Source: Paenibacillus kyungheensis (GTDB lineage: Bacteria > Bacillota > Bacilli > Paenibacillales > Paenibacillaceae). From it: DNA of 64,000 nt. The translations under genes and the position numbers were made by a program. The stretch spans positions 2,766,001 through 2,830,000 of the forward strand of contig NZ_CP117416.1 in NCBI RefSeq assembly GCF_028606985.1. Direction: 5' to 3'. The notes beneath the pieces are model-generated. The model searched no databases. It was not told where the DNA came from and saw only the letters and a program-made list of their open reading frames with translations. Below are positions 28,942-37,808 of the stretch, in pieces (the first letter of the stretch is position 1; every line of letters begins with the position of its first letter).

Positions 28942-30294
28942 TTACGCTACGATACTTTCCAAATCAGGCTGTAATTTGTTACGCAATATATACAGCATGA
29001 TAGCTCCTACCAGAAATGCCACGACATCCGAAATAACCAATGACCAGATCACTCCGTGAAATCCATTTATTTGATTAGCGATATACAATACAGGGATCAA
29101 TGTTATCCCTTGAATAATAGACATCACAAATGCCGCAGTTCCTTGCGCGGTTGCTTGAAAAATACCTGTAAATAATACAGTGATTCCAGTGATAAATAAA
29201 GATAAAAACGTTACGTGTAGAATATAACTTCCCATTTCGATCAATTGTATATCTTGTGTAAATAACCCTATTAAATGATCTGAAATCAAGTAAACAACAG
29301 CACCGAATACAGTCGCTAATATCACAATCATTTTAATCGTAAATGTAATCGTTTGTTTCATCCGTTCTTTATTTGCTGCAAAATTAAAAGCAATCATGGG
29401 TACAATACCTTCACACAATCCCATCAAAATAAATTCAGGAAATTGCAGCAAACGTGATGAAATTCCAAATCCAGCTACAGCTTGTTCTCCATATTCGATC
29501 AGAAAACGATTAAAAATTAAAGACATGGCTCCCATAAAAAGACTCATAATAAACACCGGTACTCCAATTTTGAATACATTGCTTACTATTTCTGTATTGA
29601 TTTTGAACACTTTGATTGAAACCGTCAAAAACTGACTACTGTATCTGATATGAAAAATATAATATGCACTTGCTACTAAATTAGAAATAACTGTAGCAGA
29701 AGCCACTCCAATAATACCCCAATGAAAAACGAAAATGACTACCATATCCAGAATAATATTTACAATCACATTCAAAATCATACCCATCATCGAAGTAGTA
29801 GCTGCACCTTCAGAACGTACAATATTTTCAAGCATAAAAAATAATAAAATAAACGGTGAACCAGCAAGCATAATCATGACATAGTCTTTGGTAAACGCAA
29901 ATGATTCTGAATTAGCTCCCAAAAAATGCACGATGGGATCAAGCAAAGGAAGTCCGAATACTACCACCAGTAAGCCCAGTATTAGACTACTATAAAAAGC
30001 AAACGAAGATACATGTTTGACATCGTTATATCTTTTCTCCCCTAATAAGCGAGAGATAAACGCCCCGCTTCCTATCCCTAGCAAATTGCCTAACGCCATA
30101 ATCACCGCAAATAAAGGTAATGTTAATGCTAGTGCAGTTAACATCGCTGTATTGTGGAGTGTACCAATAAAATACGCATTTAAAATCGAATAGATTACAC
30201 TCATCGACATTCCTAACATCATCGGCACAGCAAAATGAGCTACAGACTTTGCAATAGGCGCTTCTTCAAAGTAATACAGATTTTTGGCATCCAT
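28942..30294 (-). CDS. MATE family efflux transporter
   Basis: A 450-aa, twelve-TM exporter of the multidrug and toxic compound extrusion family (NorM/MepA-like): FAVPMMLGMSMSVIYSILNAYFIG in TM1, GIGSGAFISRLLGEKR after TM2, and the repeated second half with GFGISSRLLQFPEFILMGLCEGIVPMIAFNF. It exports organic cations using a Na+ or H+ gradient. A GTG three codons earlier is open; ATG 30294 is preferred, though both have only a weak ribosome site. The 5' region carries three copies of a CTWAC-nnn-GTTAG palindrome, so it is probably repressed by a TetR- or MarR-type protein, but no such gene is adjacent. Confidence 0.92.
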   Translation of the reverse strand: MDAKNLYYFEEAPIAKSVAHFAVPMMLGMSMSVIYSILNAYFIGTLHNTAMLTALALTLPLFAVIMALGNLLGIGSGAFISRLLGEKRYNDVKHVSSFAFYSSLILGLLVVVFGLPLLDPIVHFLGANSESFAFTKDYVMIMLAGSPFILLFFMLENIVRSEGAATTSMMGMILNVIVNIILDMVVIFVFHWGIIGVASATVISNLVASAYYIFHIRYSSQFLTVSIKVFKINTEIVSNVFKIGVPVFIMSLFMGAMSLIFNRFLIEYGEQAVAGFGISSRLLQFPEFILMGLCEGIVPMIAFNFAANKERMKQTITFTIKMIVILATVFGAVVYLISDHLIGLFTQDIQLIEMGSYILHVTFLSLFITGITVLFTGIFQATAQGTAAFVMSIIQGITLIPVLYIANQINGFHGVIWSLVISDVVAFLVGAIMLYILRNKLQPDLESIVA

Positions 30295-30404
30295 ATCAAT
30301 CACTACTTTCTTTTATTATTTATTAACAAATAGACGGTTCGCTACAACCTTATGCATAGCTCAATAGCTACAAGGCAGAAGAGAGATTATTTATCTAATT
30401 ATAC

Positions 30405-30486
30405 CTAACACCGTTAGATTATATCTTACAGTGTTAGATGATATCATCTATATCGGCATCTGTAAAGAAAAAACTTACACTGTTAG
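30405..30486 (-). promoter_or_regulatory. Three operator-like palindromes upstream of the MATE gene
   Basis: CTAAC-acc-GTTAG at 30405-30417, CTTAC-agt-GTTAG at 30425-30437 and CTTAC-act-GTTAG at 30474-30486. Five-base arms surround a 3-base centre. The first two repeat at a 20-bp offset (two helical turns) and the third is 49 bp further. They lie 110-190 bp before the start codon. Confidence 0.7.
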
Positions 30487-30546
30487 ATAAAAAGAATTAA
30501 AGTATATTTTTTATCTGCAAAAACTACCTTTATAGCCTCCGAATAT

Positions 30547-30587
30547 AAAAAAAGACATAAACGAAAATGCTCGCTTATGTCTTTGAG
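30547..30587 (-). terminator. Second terminator after the CNNM gene
   Basis: Stem AAAGACATAAGCG / CGTTTATGTCTTT (one G-T pair) followed by TTTT on the minus strand. Confidence 0.75.
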
Positions 30588-30601
30588 ATGTATATGTAAT
30601 A

Positions 30602-30645
30602 AAAGAGCAAATGACTGATCACTTCAGTCATTTGCTCTTTGTTTT
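30602..30645 (-). terminator. First terminator after the CNNM gene
   Basis: Perfect stem AAAGAGCAAATGACT / AGTCATTTGCTCTTT with a 9-base loop, 15 bp after the stop codon; TTATT follows on the minus strand. A second hairpin follows it in tandem. Confidence 0.85.
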
Positions 30646-30658
30646 ACTTGCAAGATGT

Positions 30659-32005
30659 TCAGGCTCCTGCCTGATTATGAGTTGTTGCGAATTGCGTAAT
30701 GACTAATTTCACCCTTGAAATACGCTTCTGTTCGGTCTCTTCGATCACAAACAGATGTCCTTCATGTGCCACACTTTGCCCGGTTTGCGGAGGTAAAGAC
30801 TCCACTCGGGAATACAGCCAACCACCAATGGTATCGTATTCTGTCGAATCCAAATCCAATGAGAACCGTGTGTTGATCTCCTCAATTAACATCATTCCAT
30901 CAATGGAGTAAGTCATATCATCAATAGGCTCTACAGCTGGACGCTCATGGTCAAATTCATCCTGAATTTCGCCGACGATTTCTTCCATAATGTCTTCAAG
31001 AGTTACTAGACCCGCTGTACCACCATATTCATCAATCAAAATTGCAATCTGTGTTTTACCACGTTGCATGAGCTTCATCAGTTCACTAATTTTGATTGAT
31101 TCAGGTACAGCTATAATGGGACGGATCAATTTGGCTGAATCTACACTTTGATAACGCATCAAATCTTTAATATGCACAAATCCGACAATATGATCTTTGT
31201 CGCCATCGCATACAGGATAACGAGTACGCATTCCTTCAAAAGCCAGTTCCAAATTTTCTTCTTTGGAACCATGTAGACTCAGACAGATCATTTCTGTACG
31301 TGGGATCATGATCTCATGGGCGGTTGTATCAGCAAATTCGAATATATTATCAACCAGCGCCAGTTCGGTATTATCGATCAGTCCGCTCTTGTTGCTTTCC
31401 TTCATAAGTATACGTATTTCCTCTTCTGTGTGAGCGGAATCTTCTTCAGAGACCGGAGCAATACCAAACATTTTGAGTAAAGCGTTCGCCATGCCGTTCA
31501 ACACCCAGATAAAGGGATACATGATTTTATGGAATAAGAGCATCGGTGCTGCTGTCCATAAGCTCACGACTTCCGCTTTGCGAATCGCCAGAGACTTCGG
31601 AGCAAGCTCTCCAAGTACAATATGCAATACCGTGATTACAACAAAAGCAATCACAATAGAGACAGTGTGTACAGCTACATCATTATTCCAGCCAAATGCC
31701 GTAAATATAGGTCTGATCAGGTCAGCAATTGCTGGTTCACCAATCCACCCCAATCCAAGCGATGCCAGTGTAATCCCTAACTGACAAGCAGAAAGGTAAG
31801 CATCCAGATTGTTTACGATCGTTTGCGCAAAGCGCGCTCTTTTACTACCACCATCGACTAATGTTTCTAATCGACTACTGCGAATTTTAACCATTGCGAA
31901 TTCAGCCGATACAAAAAATCCATTGAGCATCACCAGAAATGCCACCAAAACTAAATTAAGTAAACTGGGTAAGGGGTCAGTCAAGTGTATATCCCGTACT
32001 GTCAA
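30659..32005 (-). CDS. CNNM/CorC-type membrane protein with CBS pair (hemolysin-C-like)
   Basis: A DUF21-CBS-CorC_HlyC protein: four TMs in the CNNM domain (about 12-200) with FFVSAEFAMVKIRSSRLETL and LGELAPKSLAIRK, a CBS pair (about 218-340, EIMIPRTEMICL and LIDEYGGTAGLVTLEDIMEEIVGEI), and a C-terminal CorC domain. Relatives export Mg2+ or affect Mg2+/Co2+ homeostasis. The start is problematic: TTG 32005 lies 20 bases from an ideal AAGGAGGTGA (32026-32035), whereas in-frame CTG at 32017 is correctly spaced; TAA lies just upstream of that CTG. No in-frame ATG or GTG exists at useful distance. Two terminators follow. Confidence 0.9.
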   Translation of the reverse strand: MTVRDIHLTDPLPSLLNLVLVAFLVMLNGFFVSAEFAMVKIRSSRLETLVDGGSKRARFAQTIVNNLDAYLSACQLGITLASLGLGWIGEPAIADLIRPIFTAFGWNNDVAVHTVSIVIAFVVITVLHIVLGELAPKSLAIRKAEVVSLWTAAPMLLFHKIMYPFIWVLNGMANALLKMFGIAPVSEEDSAHTEEEIRILMKESNKSGLIDNTELALVDNIFEFADTTAHEIMIPRTEMICLSLHGSKEENLELAFEGMRTRYPVCDGDKDHIVGFVHIKDLMRYQSVDSAKLIRPIIAVPESIKISELMKLMQRGKTQIAILIDEYGGTAGLVTLEDIMEEIVGEIQDEFDHERPAVEPIDDMTYSIDGMMLIEEINTRFSLDLDSTEYDTIGGWLYSRVESLPPQTGQSVAHEGHLFVIEETEQKRISRVKLVITQFATTHNQAGA

Positions 32006-32256
32006 ATTGATAGACAGTTACGGGTTCACCTCCTTCGTATATTTGTTTTTTGAATTTGCCGCCACATCACATGCACCGTCATTTTCCCAAGTGTCCTCAC
32101 TCCCTTCTTTTAGTTATGTATGATTATACATGTTCCTTACTTTATTATATCGTCTCAAACCCTCCCGTCAAATGCTCTATTCATCCGATTACAAATCTTT
32201 TACATAGATAATCATTTCTCTTAACATCCTGTATTTATACTGAACCACGTAGCAAG

Positions 32257-33252
32257 ATGATCAAAAAGGAAGCAAATGATGAAAGTGAGGTAAGTGTTAA
32301 CTTGGATAAAACGTCAGTATTTTCAACGAAACGTTCGATTCGGAAAACTCGTTCTATCGTGCGTTATCCCCGTCAGACCCGCCGTTACAGTGAATATATA
32401 CTTGCAGCTTTGTTCCTAGCTCCTTCTATATTACTGTTTGGTATATTTCTTTTTTATCCACTGATCAAATCGGTGTATCTCAGTCTTCATTCCACTACAC
32501 CACGTGGAGATGTTGCCAAATTTGTAGGGTTTAAAAACTTTACAAATTTATTTACTTCCGATACATTTCTTAGCAGTTTGTGGGTAACTACTCAATTTAT
32601 GTTGTTTACGGTACCGACAACATTGATCCTAGCATTGATCTTAGCTGCATTTTGTCGAAGTCGTATAAAAGGTAGTCGTATCTTCCGCTTTATTTTTGCT
32701 CTACCTCTCGCTATATCGGTAAGTACTGGTTCAGTGATCTGGATGGTTCTTTTTCATCCTACGCTTGGAACGTTAAATTATTTTCTGAGTGTTGCGGGAT
32801 TACCAACGATTAACTGGTTAACCGATCCGAATTGGGCGTTGATCTCAATCTCTATAATGACGATCTGGATGAATCTAGGCTTCTTATTTATCCTTCTACT
32901 CGGTGGTATGGAAGGTGTACCTGAAGATATTTATGAAAGTGCACGTATGGACGGAGCAAGCCCTATTCGTACTTTTGTTCAGCTTACTTTACCACTCATC
33001 TCGCCTACCATTTTCTTTGCTAGTGTGACGTCGATGATTGGTGCCTTTCAGGCGTTTGGACAGATTAATATTCTAACTAAAGGTGGACCCATGAACAGTA
33101 CCAACGTCATTGTCTACAATCTGTATCAAGATGCTTTTATGAATTTCCGCTTTGGGACAGGGAGTGCTCAAGCATTGGTATTATTCGTTATGATCTTGAT
33201 TTTAACTCTGATTCAATTCAAATTCGGTGAAAAGAAGGTGCATTACCAATGA
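32257..33252 (+). CDS. ugpA: sn-Glycerol-3-phosphate ABC transporter permease UgpA-like
   Basis: A membrane subunit of a carbohydrate-class-1 ABC importer, 331 aa, with about 45 positively charged cytoplasmic residues before TM1 (LAALFLAPSILLFGIFLFYPL), then five more TMs. The EAA loop is YESARMDGASPIRTFVQLTLPLISP (about 228). Assignment to glycerol-3-phosphate rests on the binding protein two genes on, which closely resembles UgpB. ATG 32257 has only a weak ribosome site (AGCAAG). Its stop overlaps the next start (ATGA). No ATPase gene is in the operon; a shared MsmX-like ATPase is the usual solution in Bacilli. Confidence 0.88.
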   Translation: MIKKEANDESEVSVNLDKTSVFSTKRSIRKTRSIVRYPRQTRRYSEYILAALFLAPSILLFGIFLFYPLIKSVYLSLHSTTPRGDVAKFVGFKNFTNLFTSDTFLSSLWVTTQFMLFTVPTTLILALILAAFCRSRIKGSRIFRFIFALPLAISVSTGSVIWMVLFHPTLGTLNYFLSVAGLPTINWLTDPNWALISISIMTIWMNLGFLFILLLGGMEGVPEDIYESARMDGASPIRTFVQLTLPLISPTIFFASVTSMIGAFQAFGQINILTKGGPMNSTNVIVYNLYQDAFMNFRFGTGSAQALVLFVMILILTLIQFKFGEKKVHYQ

Positions 33253-34073
33253 AACAAGGTCTAATGCGCACAGGAATGGCTTATTTCTTTATGATTGTAG
33301 CTGCGGTGCTTATTCTTTTACCTTTTTGGATTGCCGTTTCCAATTCATTTATGACTGAATCTGAATCAGCTACATATCCGCCGCGCTTTTTGCCATCAGG
33401 TATCAATATCGATAACTTTATAACGGTAATGAACAATATTCCGATTATTCGCTTTATTGTAAATAGCTTTTTGACGAGCAGTATCATTACGGTCGGAAAT
33501 TTGATTACTTCCTGTATGGCTGCTTACGCATTTGCATTTCTACGATTTCCGGGTCGTAAAATTTTGTTTGGTCTATTTATGGCTACAATGATGATCCCGT
33601 GGGAAGTGACTGTAATTCCCAACTATCTGACGGTTCGTAGCTGGGGCTGGTTAGATTCCTATCAAGGATTAACGGTTCCTTTTCTAGCGACTGCTTTTGG
33701 TACATTTCTAATGCGTCAGTTCTTCCTACAATTGCCCAAAGAATTAATGGAAGCTGCTCGTATTGATGGTTGTGGTCATATTCGTATTTTTGCTTCACTG
33801 GCTGTGCCTTTATCAATGCCAGGGCTAGCTACACTGGGTATCTATTCTTTCCTAAATCATTGGAATATGTATCTGTGGCCACTACTGATTACGAATAGTG
33901 AAAGTATGCGTACAGTACAGATCGGTATTAGCATGTTGCAATTTGCCGATGTTACTGCGTGGAATGTCGTTATGGCTGGTATTGTGTTGGTGATGCTCCC
34001 TTCTCTTGTTCTTCTTGCTGTAGGTCTGGGTCGCCTTGTAGGCGGTCTAACAGCAGGTGCACTGAAGGGCTAA
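33249..34073 (+). CDS. ugpE: sn-Glycerol-3-phosphate ABC transporter permease UgpE-like
   Basis: The second permease, 274 aa with six TMs. Family features: LPFWIAVSNSFMTESES after TM1, FPGRKILFGLFMATMMIPWEVTVIPNYL, and EAA loop MEAARIDGCGHIRIFASLAVPLSMPGL (about 170). It overlaps the upstream permease by four bases, indicating translational coupling. The binding-protein gene follows after 54 bp. MalG/UgpE-type subunits pair with MalF/UgpA-type partners to make the channel. Confidence 0.88.
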   Translation: MKQGLMRTGMAYFFMIVAAVLILLPFWIAVSNSFMTESESATYPPRFLPSGINIDNFITVMNNIPIIRFIVNSFLTSSIITVGNLITSCMAAYAFAFLRFPGRKILFGLFMATMMIPWEVTVIPNYLTVRSWGWLDSYQGLTVPFLATAFGTFLMRQFFLQLPKELMEAARIDGCGHIRIFASLAVPLSMPGLATLGIYSFLNHWNMYLWPLLITNSESMRTVQIGISMLQFADVTAWNVVMAGIVLVMLPSLVLLAVGLGRLVGGLTAGALKG

Positions 34074-34127
34074 CTCATAGATTATCTATTCAAAATTTTG
34101 TCAACCAAAAGGAGAATACGAAAAGAA

Positions 34128-35516
34128 ATGAAAATCAATCGTTCGCGTCAAACATGGAGTTTGCTTAGTTTATGCCTATTTTTATTCCTGGCAGCTTGTG
34201 GTGGAGGTCAAAGTACAACAGGTTCTACAGCATCTACAGGTACAACTGCTGATGCAGCTAGCGAGACTTCTTCCGGTCCTGTAAAAATAGTCTGGTGGCA
34301 TTCGATGAGTGGCGATTTGAATAAAGTAGTTGATGAGTTAGTTAAAAAGTTCAATGATTCTCAAAAAGATGTTCAAGTCGAAGCTATTTTCCAAGGGGAT
34401 TATGATGCAAGTATCAACAAATTCAAAACATCGATGGGATCAGGTAGCGGCCCTACAATGATTCAAACGTATGATGTAGGTACACGTTATATGATCGATT
34501 CTCAAGCGATCACACCAATGCAACAATTTATCGATGCAGATAAATTTGATACTTCTCAATTCGAACCGAATATTTTGAAATATTATACATTTGATAATCA
34601 GTTGTACTCTATGCCTTTTAACACATCTAATCCGATTTTCTACTATAACAAAGATGCTTTCAAAAAAGCAGGTCTAGATCCAGAAAATCCTCCTAAAACA
34701 TTAGATGAATGGGAAAAAGCAGCTAAAGCTTTAACCAAAGATGGACAAACAGGAATGTCATTGCCGATCTACGGATGGTTAATGGAGCAAATGTTTGCAA
34801 GCCAGGATGCAACATTATTAAATAATGATAATGGTCGTACAGCACTTGCAACTGAATCTCAATTAGGTACTGAGCCTGGTGTGAAATTTTTAACATGGTG
34901 GAAAAAGTTAATTGATGAGAAATATATGCTCAATCTAGGTCGTAAAACAGATGATACGAAAAAAGCATTTGCTGCGGGTCAGGTTGCCGTAACGATGGAT
35001 AGTACAGCTTCTCTTCGTGGATTAATTAGCTCGACAGAAGGTAAATTTGAAGTGGGAACAGCTCCATTGCCTAAAGTATCTTCTAGTGATATCGGTAAAG
35101 GTGGCGTGGTTATCGGTGGTGCAAGTCTTTGGATTATGAATGATAAGCCCGCAGCAGAACAACAAGCGGCTTGGAAATTTATCAAGTTCTTAGCAGAACC
35201 AGAACAACAAGCTTACTGGCATGTAAATACAGGCTACTTCCCTATTACCAAAGCTGCTTATAATGAAGATTTGGTCAAAGAAAACATGAAGAAATATCCT
35301 CAATTCGAGACTGCTGTAGATCAATTGCACAATACCAAAATCGATCCAGCGACTCAAGGTGCTGTAATGGGTATTTTCACAGAAGCACGTCAATTAACAG
35401 AGACAGCGATTGAAGAAGCTCTTAACGGTTCCAAAGAACCTCAAGCTGCTCTAAGTGATGCAGCAGCGCAAATCACACAGAAATTGAAAGATTATAACGA
35501 TAGCGTTAATCCTTAA
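34128..35516 (+). CDS. ugpB: sn-Glycerol-3-phosphate ABC transporter binding lipoprotein UgpB-like
   Basis: A 462-aa extracellular solute-binding protein. Signal peptide and lipobox FLAAC place the lipidated Cys at about 23. Several stretches match Escherichia coli UgpB as I know it: VWWHSMSGDLNKVVDELV, YYNKDAFKKAGLDPENPPKT, VIGGASLWIM and HVNTGYFPITKAAYNEDL. This makes glycerol-3-phosphate or glycerophosphodiester uptake likely. The frame is open to a TTG ten codons earlier, but ATG 34128 with AAAGGAG upstream yields a normal signal peptide. An order with the binding protein last differs from ugpBAEC. Phosphate-limitation control is plausible; no Pho box was identified. Confidence 0.9.
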   Translation: MKINRSRQTWSLLSLCLFLFLAACGGGQSTTGSTASTGTTADAASETSSGPVKIVWWHSMSGDLNKVVDELVKKFNDSQKDVQVEAIFQGDYDASINKFKTSMGSGSGPTMIQTYDVGTRYMIDSQAITPMQQFIDADKFDTSQFEPNILKYYTFDNQLYSMPFNTSNPIFYYNKDAFKKAGLDPENPPKTLDEWEKAAKALTKDGQTGMSLPIYGWLMEQMFASQDATLLNNDNGRTALATESQLGTEPGVKFLTWWKKLIDEKYMLNLGRKTDDTKKAFAAGQVAVTMDSTASLRGLISSTEGKFEVGTAPLPKVSSSDIGKGGVVIGGASLWIMNDKPAAEQQAAWKFIKFLAEPEQQAYWHVNTGYFPITKAAYNEDLVKENMKKYPQFETAVDQLHNTKIDPATQGAVMGIFTEARQLTETAIEEALNGSKEPQAALSDAAAQITQKLKDYNDSVNP

Positions 35517-35574
35517 ATTACAGCTTGTCTGTTAACAAAGAATGATAAGTAGATATAAAGCGACAAATAGATAA

Positions 35575-35625
35575 AAAGCGCCAGTTCAACGGTTGGATTC
35601 AACCACTGAACTGGCGCTTCTTTTA
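35575..35625. terminator. Bidirectional terminator after ugpB
   Basis: Stem AAGCGCCAGTTCA / TGAACTGGCGCTT enclosing a second small TTG/CAA stem. A T-rich tract lies on both strands. It serves ugpB and the convergent GerQ-like gene. Confidence 0.9.
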
Positions 35626-35657
35626 TAATAAATACAGTTTATGTTATTCAGCTACGA

Positions 35658-36068
35658 TTACATACGTGTCGATGGTGCATGGATAGAAGGATTCTGTCCG
35701 GAAATATGGGTATACGCACCATTCGGTTCTGTAAATACGGCATAATCCAGTGAAGTCAACGGCAATACATGCCGAAGCCCTGTATTCAGATCACGGATAA
35801 CAATATGATCTTCTCCAGTAGCCTCTAATAGACCTCGATAATCACTATGGATAACCTCACGACTAGGAATCATATAGAACATTCCGTTTTTACCAAGATT
35901 ATTTTGTAATTTCTGATGCAATGACAAATCAGTAGTACGAGTATTTAAACGATTAGGTTCACGATAAGTTGGTAGTGTTGGATTGTTCATTTGAGTCGGA
36001 ATAGGTTCCATGCCAGCAAAGCTGTGCTCAGTTCGATAAGCGACCGGACGATAAGGTTGAGTCAACAT
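35658..36068 (-). CDS. GerQ-like spore coat protein
   Basis: A 136-aa protein. The N-terminal half is Pro/Thr/Asn-rich; the C-terminal half (about 50-118) aligns with Bacillus GerQ: GKNGMFYMIPSREVIHSDYRGLLEATGEDHIVI followed by RDLNTGLRHVLPLTSLDYAVF, compared with VFRGIIEAAGRDHIIISDPQTGMRYLLLMVYLDYITF in GerQ. GerQ is an inner-coat protein crosslinked by transglutaminase and needed to localise the cortex hydrolase CwlJ. No cwlJ gene is adjacent, as it is in B. subtilis, so this may be a paralogue. ATG 36068 follows GGGAGG. It supports a spore-forming host. Confidence 0.75.
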   Translation of the reverse strand: MLTQPYRPVAYRTEHSFAGMEPIPTQMNNPTLPTYREPNRLNTRTTDLSLHQKLQNNLGKNGMFYMIPSREVIHSDYRGLLEATGEDHIVIRDLNTGLRHVLPLTSLDYAVFTEPNGAYTHISGQNPSIHAPSTRM

Positions 36069-36191
36069 GATTACATTCCTCCCAATTTTAGAAAATTGTT
36101 AGACATGCTAACTCTTAATATTACCCTTTTATGTATAGCTCCAATCGTTTATTTCGCTTGATGGCATTATATTATGTTTGGATAGACATCG

Positions 36192-36231
36192 AAAAAAGGT
36201 ATATCTCTGCAACCACCTCAGCGATATACCT
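36192..36231 (-). terminator. Terminator of the MerR-controlled SDR gene
   Basis: Stem AGGTATATC / GATATACCT followed by TTTTT on the minus strand, about 40 bp after the stop. Confidence 0.8.
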
Positions 36232-36267
36232 CCTTCTATACTTCTATTATTTTTGTTTACATTTATA

Positions 36268-37239
36268 TTATGAAATTGATGCTCCGGTTAGTTTAACCGA
36301 TAAGTCCCACAGACGTTTGGCTTGTTCAGGATCAACTGCATATTCTTTGACACCGACAGAAGGTACACCTTCGACAGCTGGTTCAGCAATATCGCAATCT
36401 TCACAGTATACGCCGCCTTTGCCTTCTAACTGAGGAGAAGTCGCTGCCCATAGTTGAGTCGCCGCGCCTTGTTCTGGCGTTTTGAAAGCGGAGTTGATTG
36501 CATTTCCATCTTCATCGATCCATTTCAAAGCTACCATTTCTTCTTTAGGCAAATGACGTTGTAATGGTGTTAAGATTCCGCCTGGATGAACAGAAAAAGC
36601 ACGTACTCCCTGCTCGCTACCACGTCGATCCAATTCAACTGCAAATAGTGCATTAGCTGTTTTGGCTTGTCCATAAGCTTCGAATTTCTGATAATTTCCA
36701 TCGAAGTTAATATTGTCCCAACGGATTGGAGAAATATGATGTCCTGCGGATGAAGTCGCTACGACTCTTGCTCCTTCACCTGCTGTAAGTGCAGACCAGA
36801 TCAAATTAATCAATGTAAAGTGTCCCAAATGATTTGTTGCAAATTGTAATTCCCATCCCGGGCCTACTCTAGTCTCGGGGCAAGCCATTACACCTGCATT
36901 TAGAATAGCTAGATCAATACTGCGTCCACTCTCAACAAGGCGACCTGCAAATGCACGTACACTCTCCAGATCAGACAGATCAAGCTCATCTACTTCTACA
37001 TATTCTAATCCTTTCAAGGCTTCTCGTGCTACATCAGGGCGACGAGCGGGAACGATAACGTGAGCACCTGCTTGTACAAGCGCACGTGTTGTCTCAAGTC
37101 CCAGACCCGAATATCCACCTGTTACTAGAGCTACTTTACCTGTAAGATCGATTCCTTGTAATACCTCACTAGCTGTACTGTCATGTCCAAATCCAGAATT
37201 GATGTTGTGTTGTGGTGTTTGCGTATAAGCATGTTCCAT
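36268..37239 (-). CDS. Short-chain dehydrogenase/reductase (protochlorophyllide-reductase-like SDR)
   Basis: A 323-aa NAD(P)-dependent SDR. Cofactor motif VTGGYSGLGLETTRAL, structural LNAGVMA, catalytic Ser region VATSSAGHH and YGQAKTANALF supplying Tyr and Lys. The extended length and LQFATNHLGHFTL belong to the retinol-dehydrogenase/POR-like group, which in bacteria often acts on reactive carbonyls. It is transcribed from its own promoter between it and the upstream merR-like gene, with a palindrome in a 19-bp spacer, so induction by the MerR-type regulator is expected. ATG 37239 follows AAAAGGAGAG. Confidence 0.9.
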   Translation of the reverse strand: MEHAYTQTPQHNINSGFGHDSTASEVLQGIDLTGKVALVTGGYSGLGLETTRALVQAGAHVIVPARRPDVAREALKGLEYVEVDELDLSDLESVRAFAGRLVESGRSIDLAILNAGVMACPETRVGPGWELQFATNHLGHFTLINLIWSALTAGEGARVVATSSAGHHISPIRWDNINFDGNYQKFEAYGQAKTANALFAVELDRRGSEQGVRAFSVHPGGILTPLQRHLPKEEMVALKWIDEDGNAINSAFKTPEQGAATQLWAATSPQLEGKGGVYCEDCDIAEPAVEGVPSVGVKEYAVDPEQAKRLWDLSVKLTGASIS

Positions 37240-37271
37240 ATTATTTCTCTCCTTTTCATTGGAATACTATT

Positions 37272-37302
37272 ACTGTACAATCTAGAGTTCACTCTAGGTC
37301 AA
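37272..37302 (-). promoter_or_regulatory. MerR-type promoter with 19-bp spacer and operator dyad
   Basis: On the minus strand TTGACC (-35, 37297-37302) and TACAGT (-10, 37272-37277) are 19 bp apart. The spacer is filled by a perfect 7-2-7 palindrome, CTAGAGT-GA-ACTCTAG (37282-37297). Overlong spacers with an internal dyad are the defining feature of MerR-family activated promoters. Confidence 0.85.
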
Positions 37303-37343
37303 GCCCGATTTTTTCGAAAATATCATTTGATTCGTAACGCCTA

Positions 37344-37808
37344 TTACTGACATAATTTATCATTGTCTGTGTTTGTAGAAGTCAAAGATTTATTTTCCCA
37401 CGTCTGTTCTGGTTCATTACGATTCAAATAGTTCTCATACACATTCGTTTTAAGTGTAATGACTTCCAAGCAGTCATTTAAATGTTCCATCTGACTCACT
37501 ACACGCTGTTGATGTTCTTTCAAAATATCCAAGCGTTCATGCTCATTGCCAGGGCCTGTACGTACAAGCTCAGCAAAACGACGAATCTGAGCAATCGGCA
37601 TACCTGACGCACGCAGTCGTGTACAAATATATAACCATTCTACATCTACTTCACTATAACGTCTCCGTCCGCCTTCATCTCTTGCAATGCGTGTAGATAG
37701 TAATAACCCTTCTCGTTCATAAAATCGAAGAGAATGTACACTCAATCCTGAACGTTCTGCTACTTCTCCGATACTTAACTTATTTTGCTGTTGGATATCA
37801 GTACTCAT
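37344..37808 (-). CDS. MerR family transcriptional regulator (AdhR-like)
   Basis: A 154-aa regulator with an N-terminal winged HTH, LSIGEVAERSGLSVHSLRFYEREGLL (about 10-36), the wing with GRRRYSEVDVEWL, a dimerising coiled coil (about 85-130) and a short polar tail. Length and the CLEVITLKTNVYENYL segment resemble the AdhR/NmlR group, which senses reactive aldehydes through a cysteine; a Cys is present in NDCLEV. The gene directly upstream of an SDR with a MerR-type promoter makes that SDR the likely target. ATG 37808 follows AAAGGAG. Confidence 0.9.
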   Translation of the reverse strand: MSTDIQQQNKLSIGEVAERSGLSVHSLRFYEREGLLLSTRIARDEGGRRRYSEVDVEWLYICTRLRASGMPIAQIRRFAELVRTGPGNEHERLDILKEHQQRVVSQMEHLNDCLEVITLKTNVYENYLNRNEPEQTWENKSLTSTNTDNDKLCQ

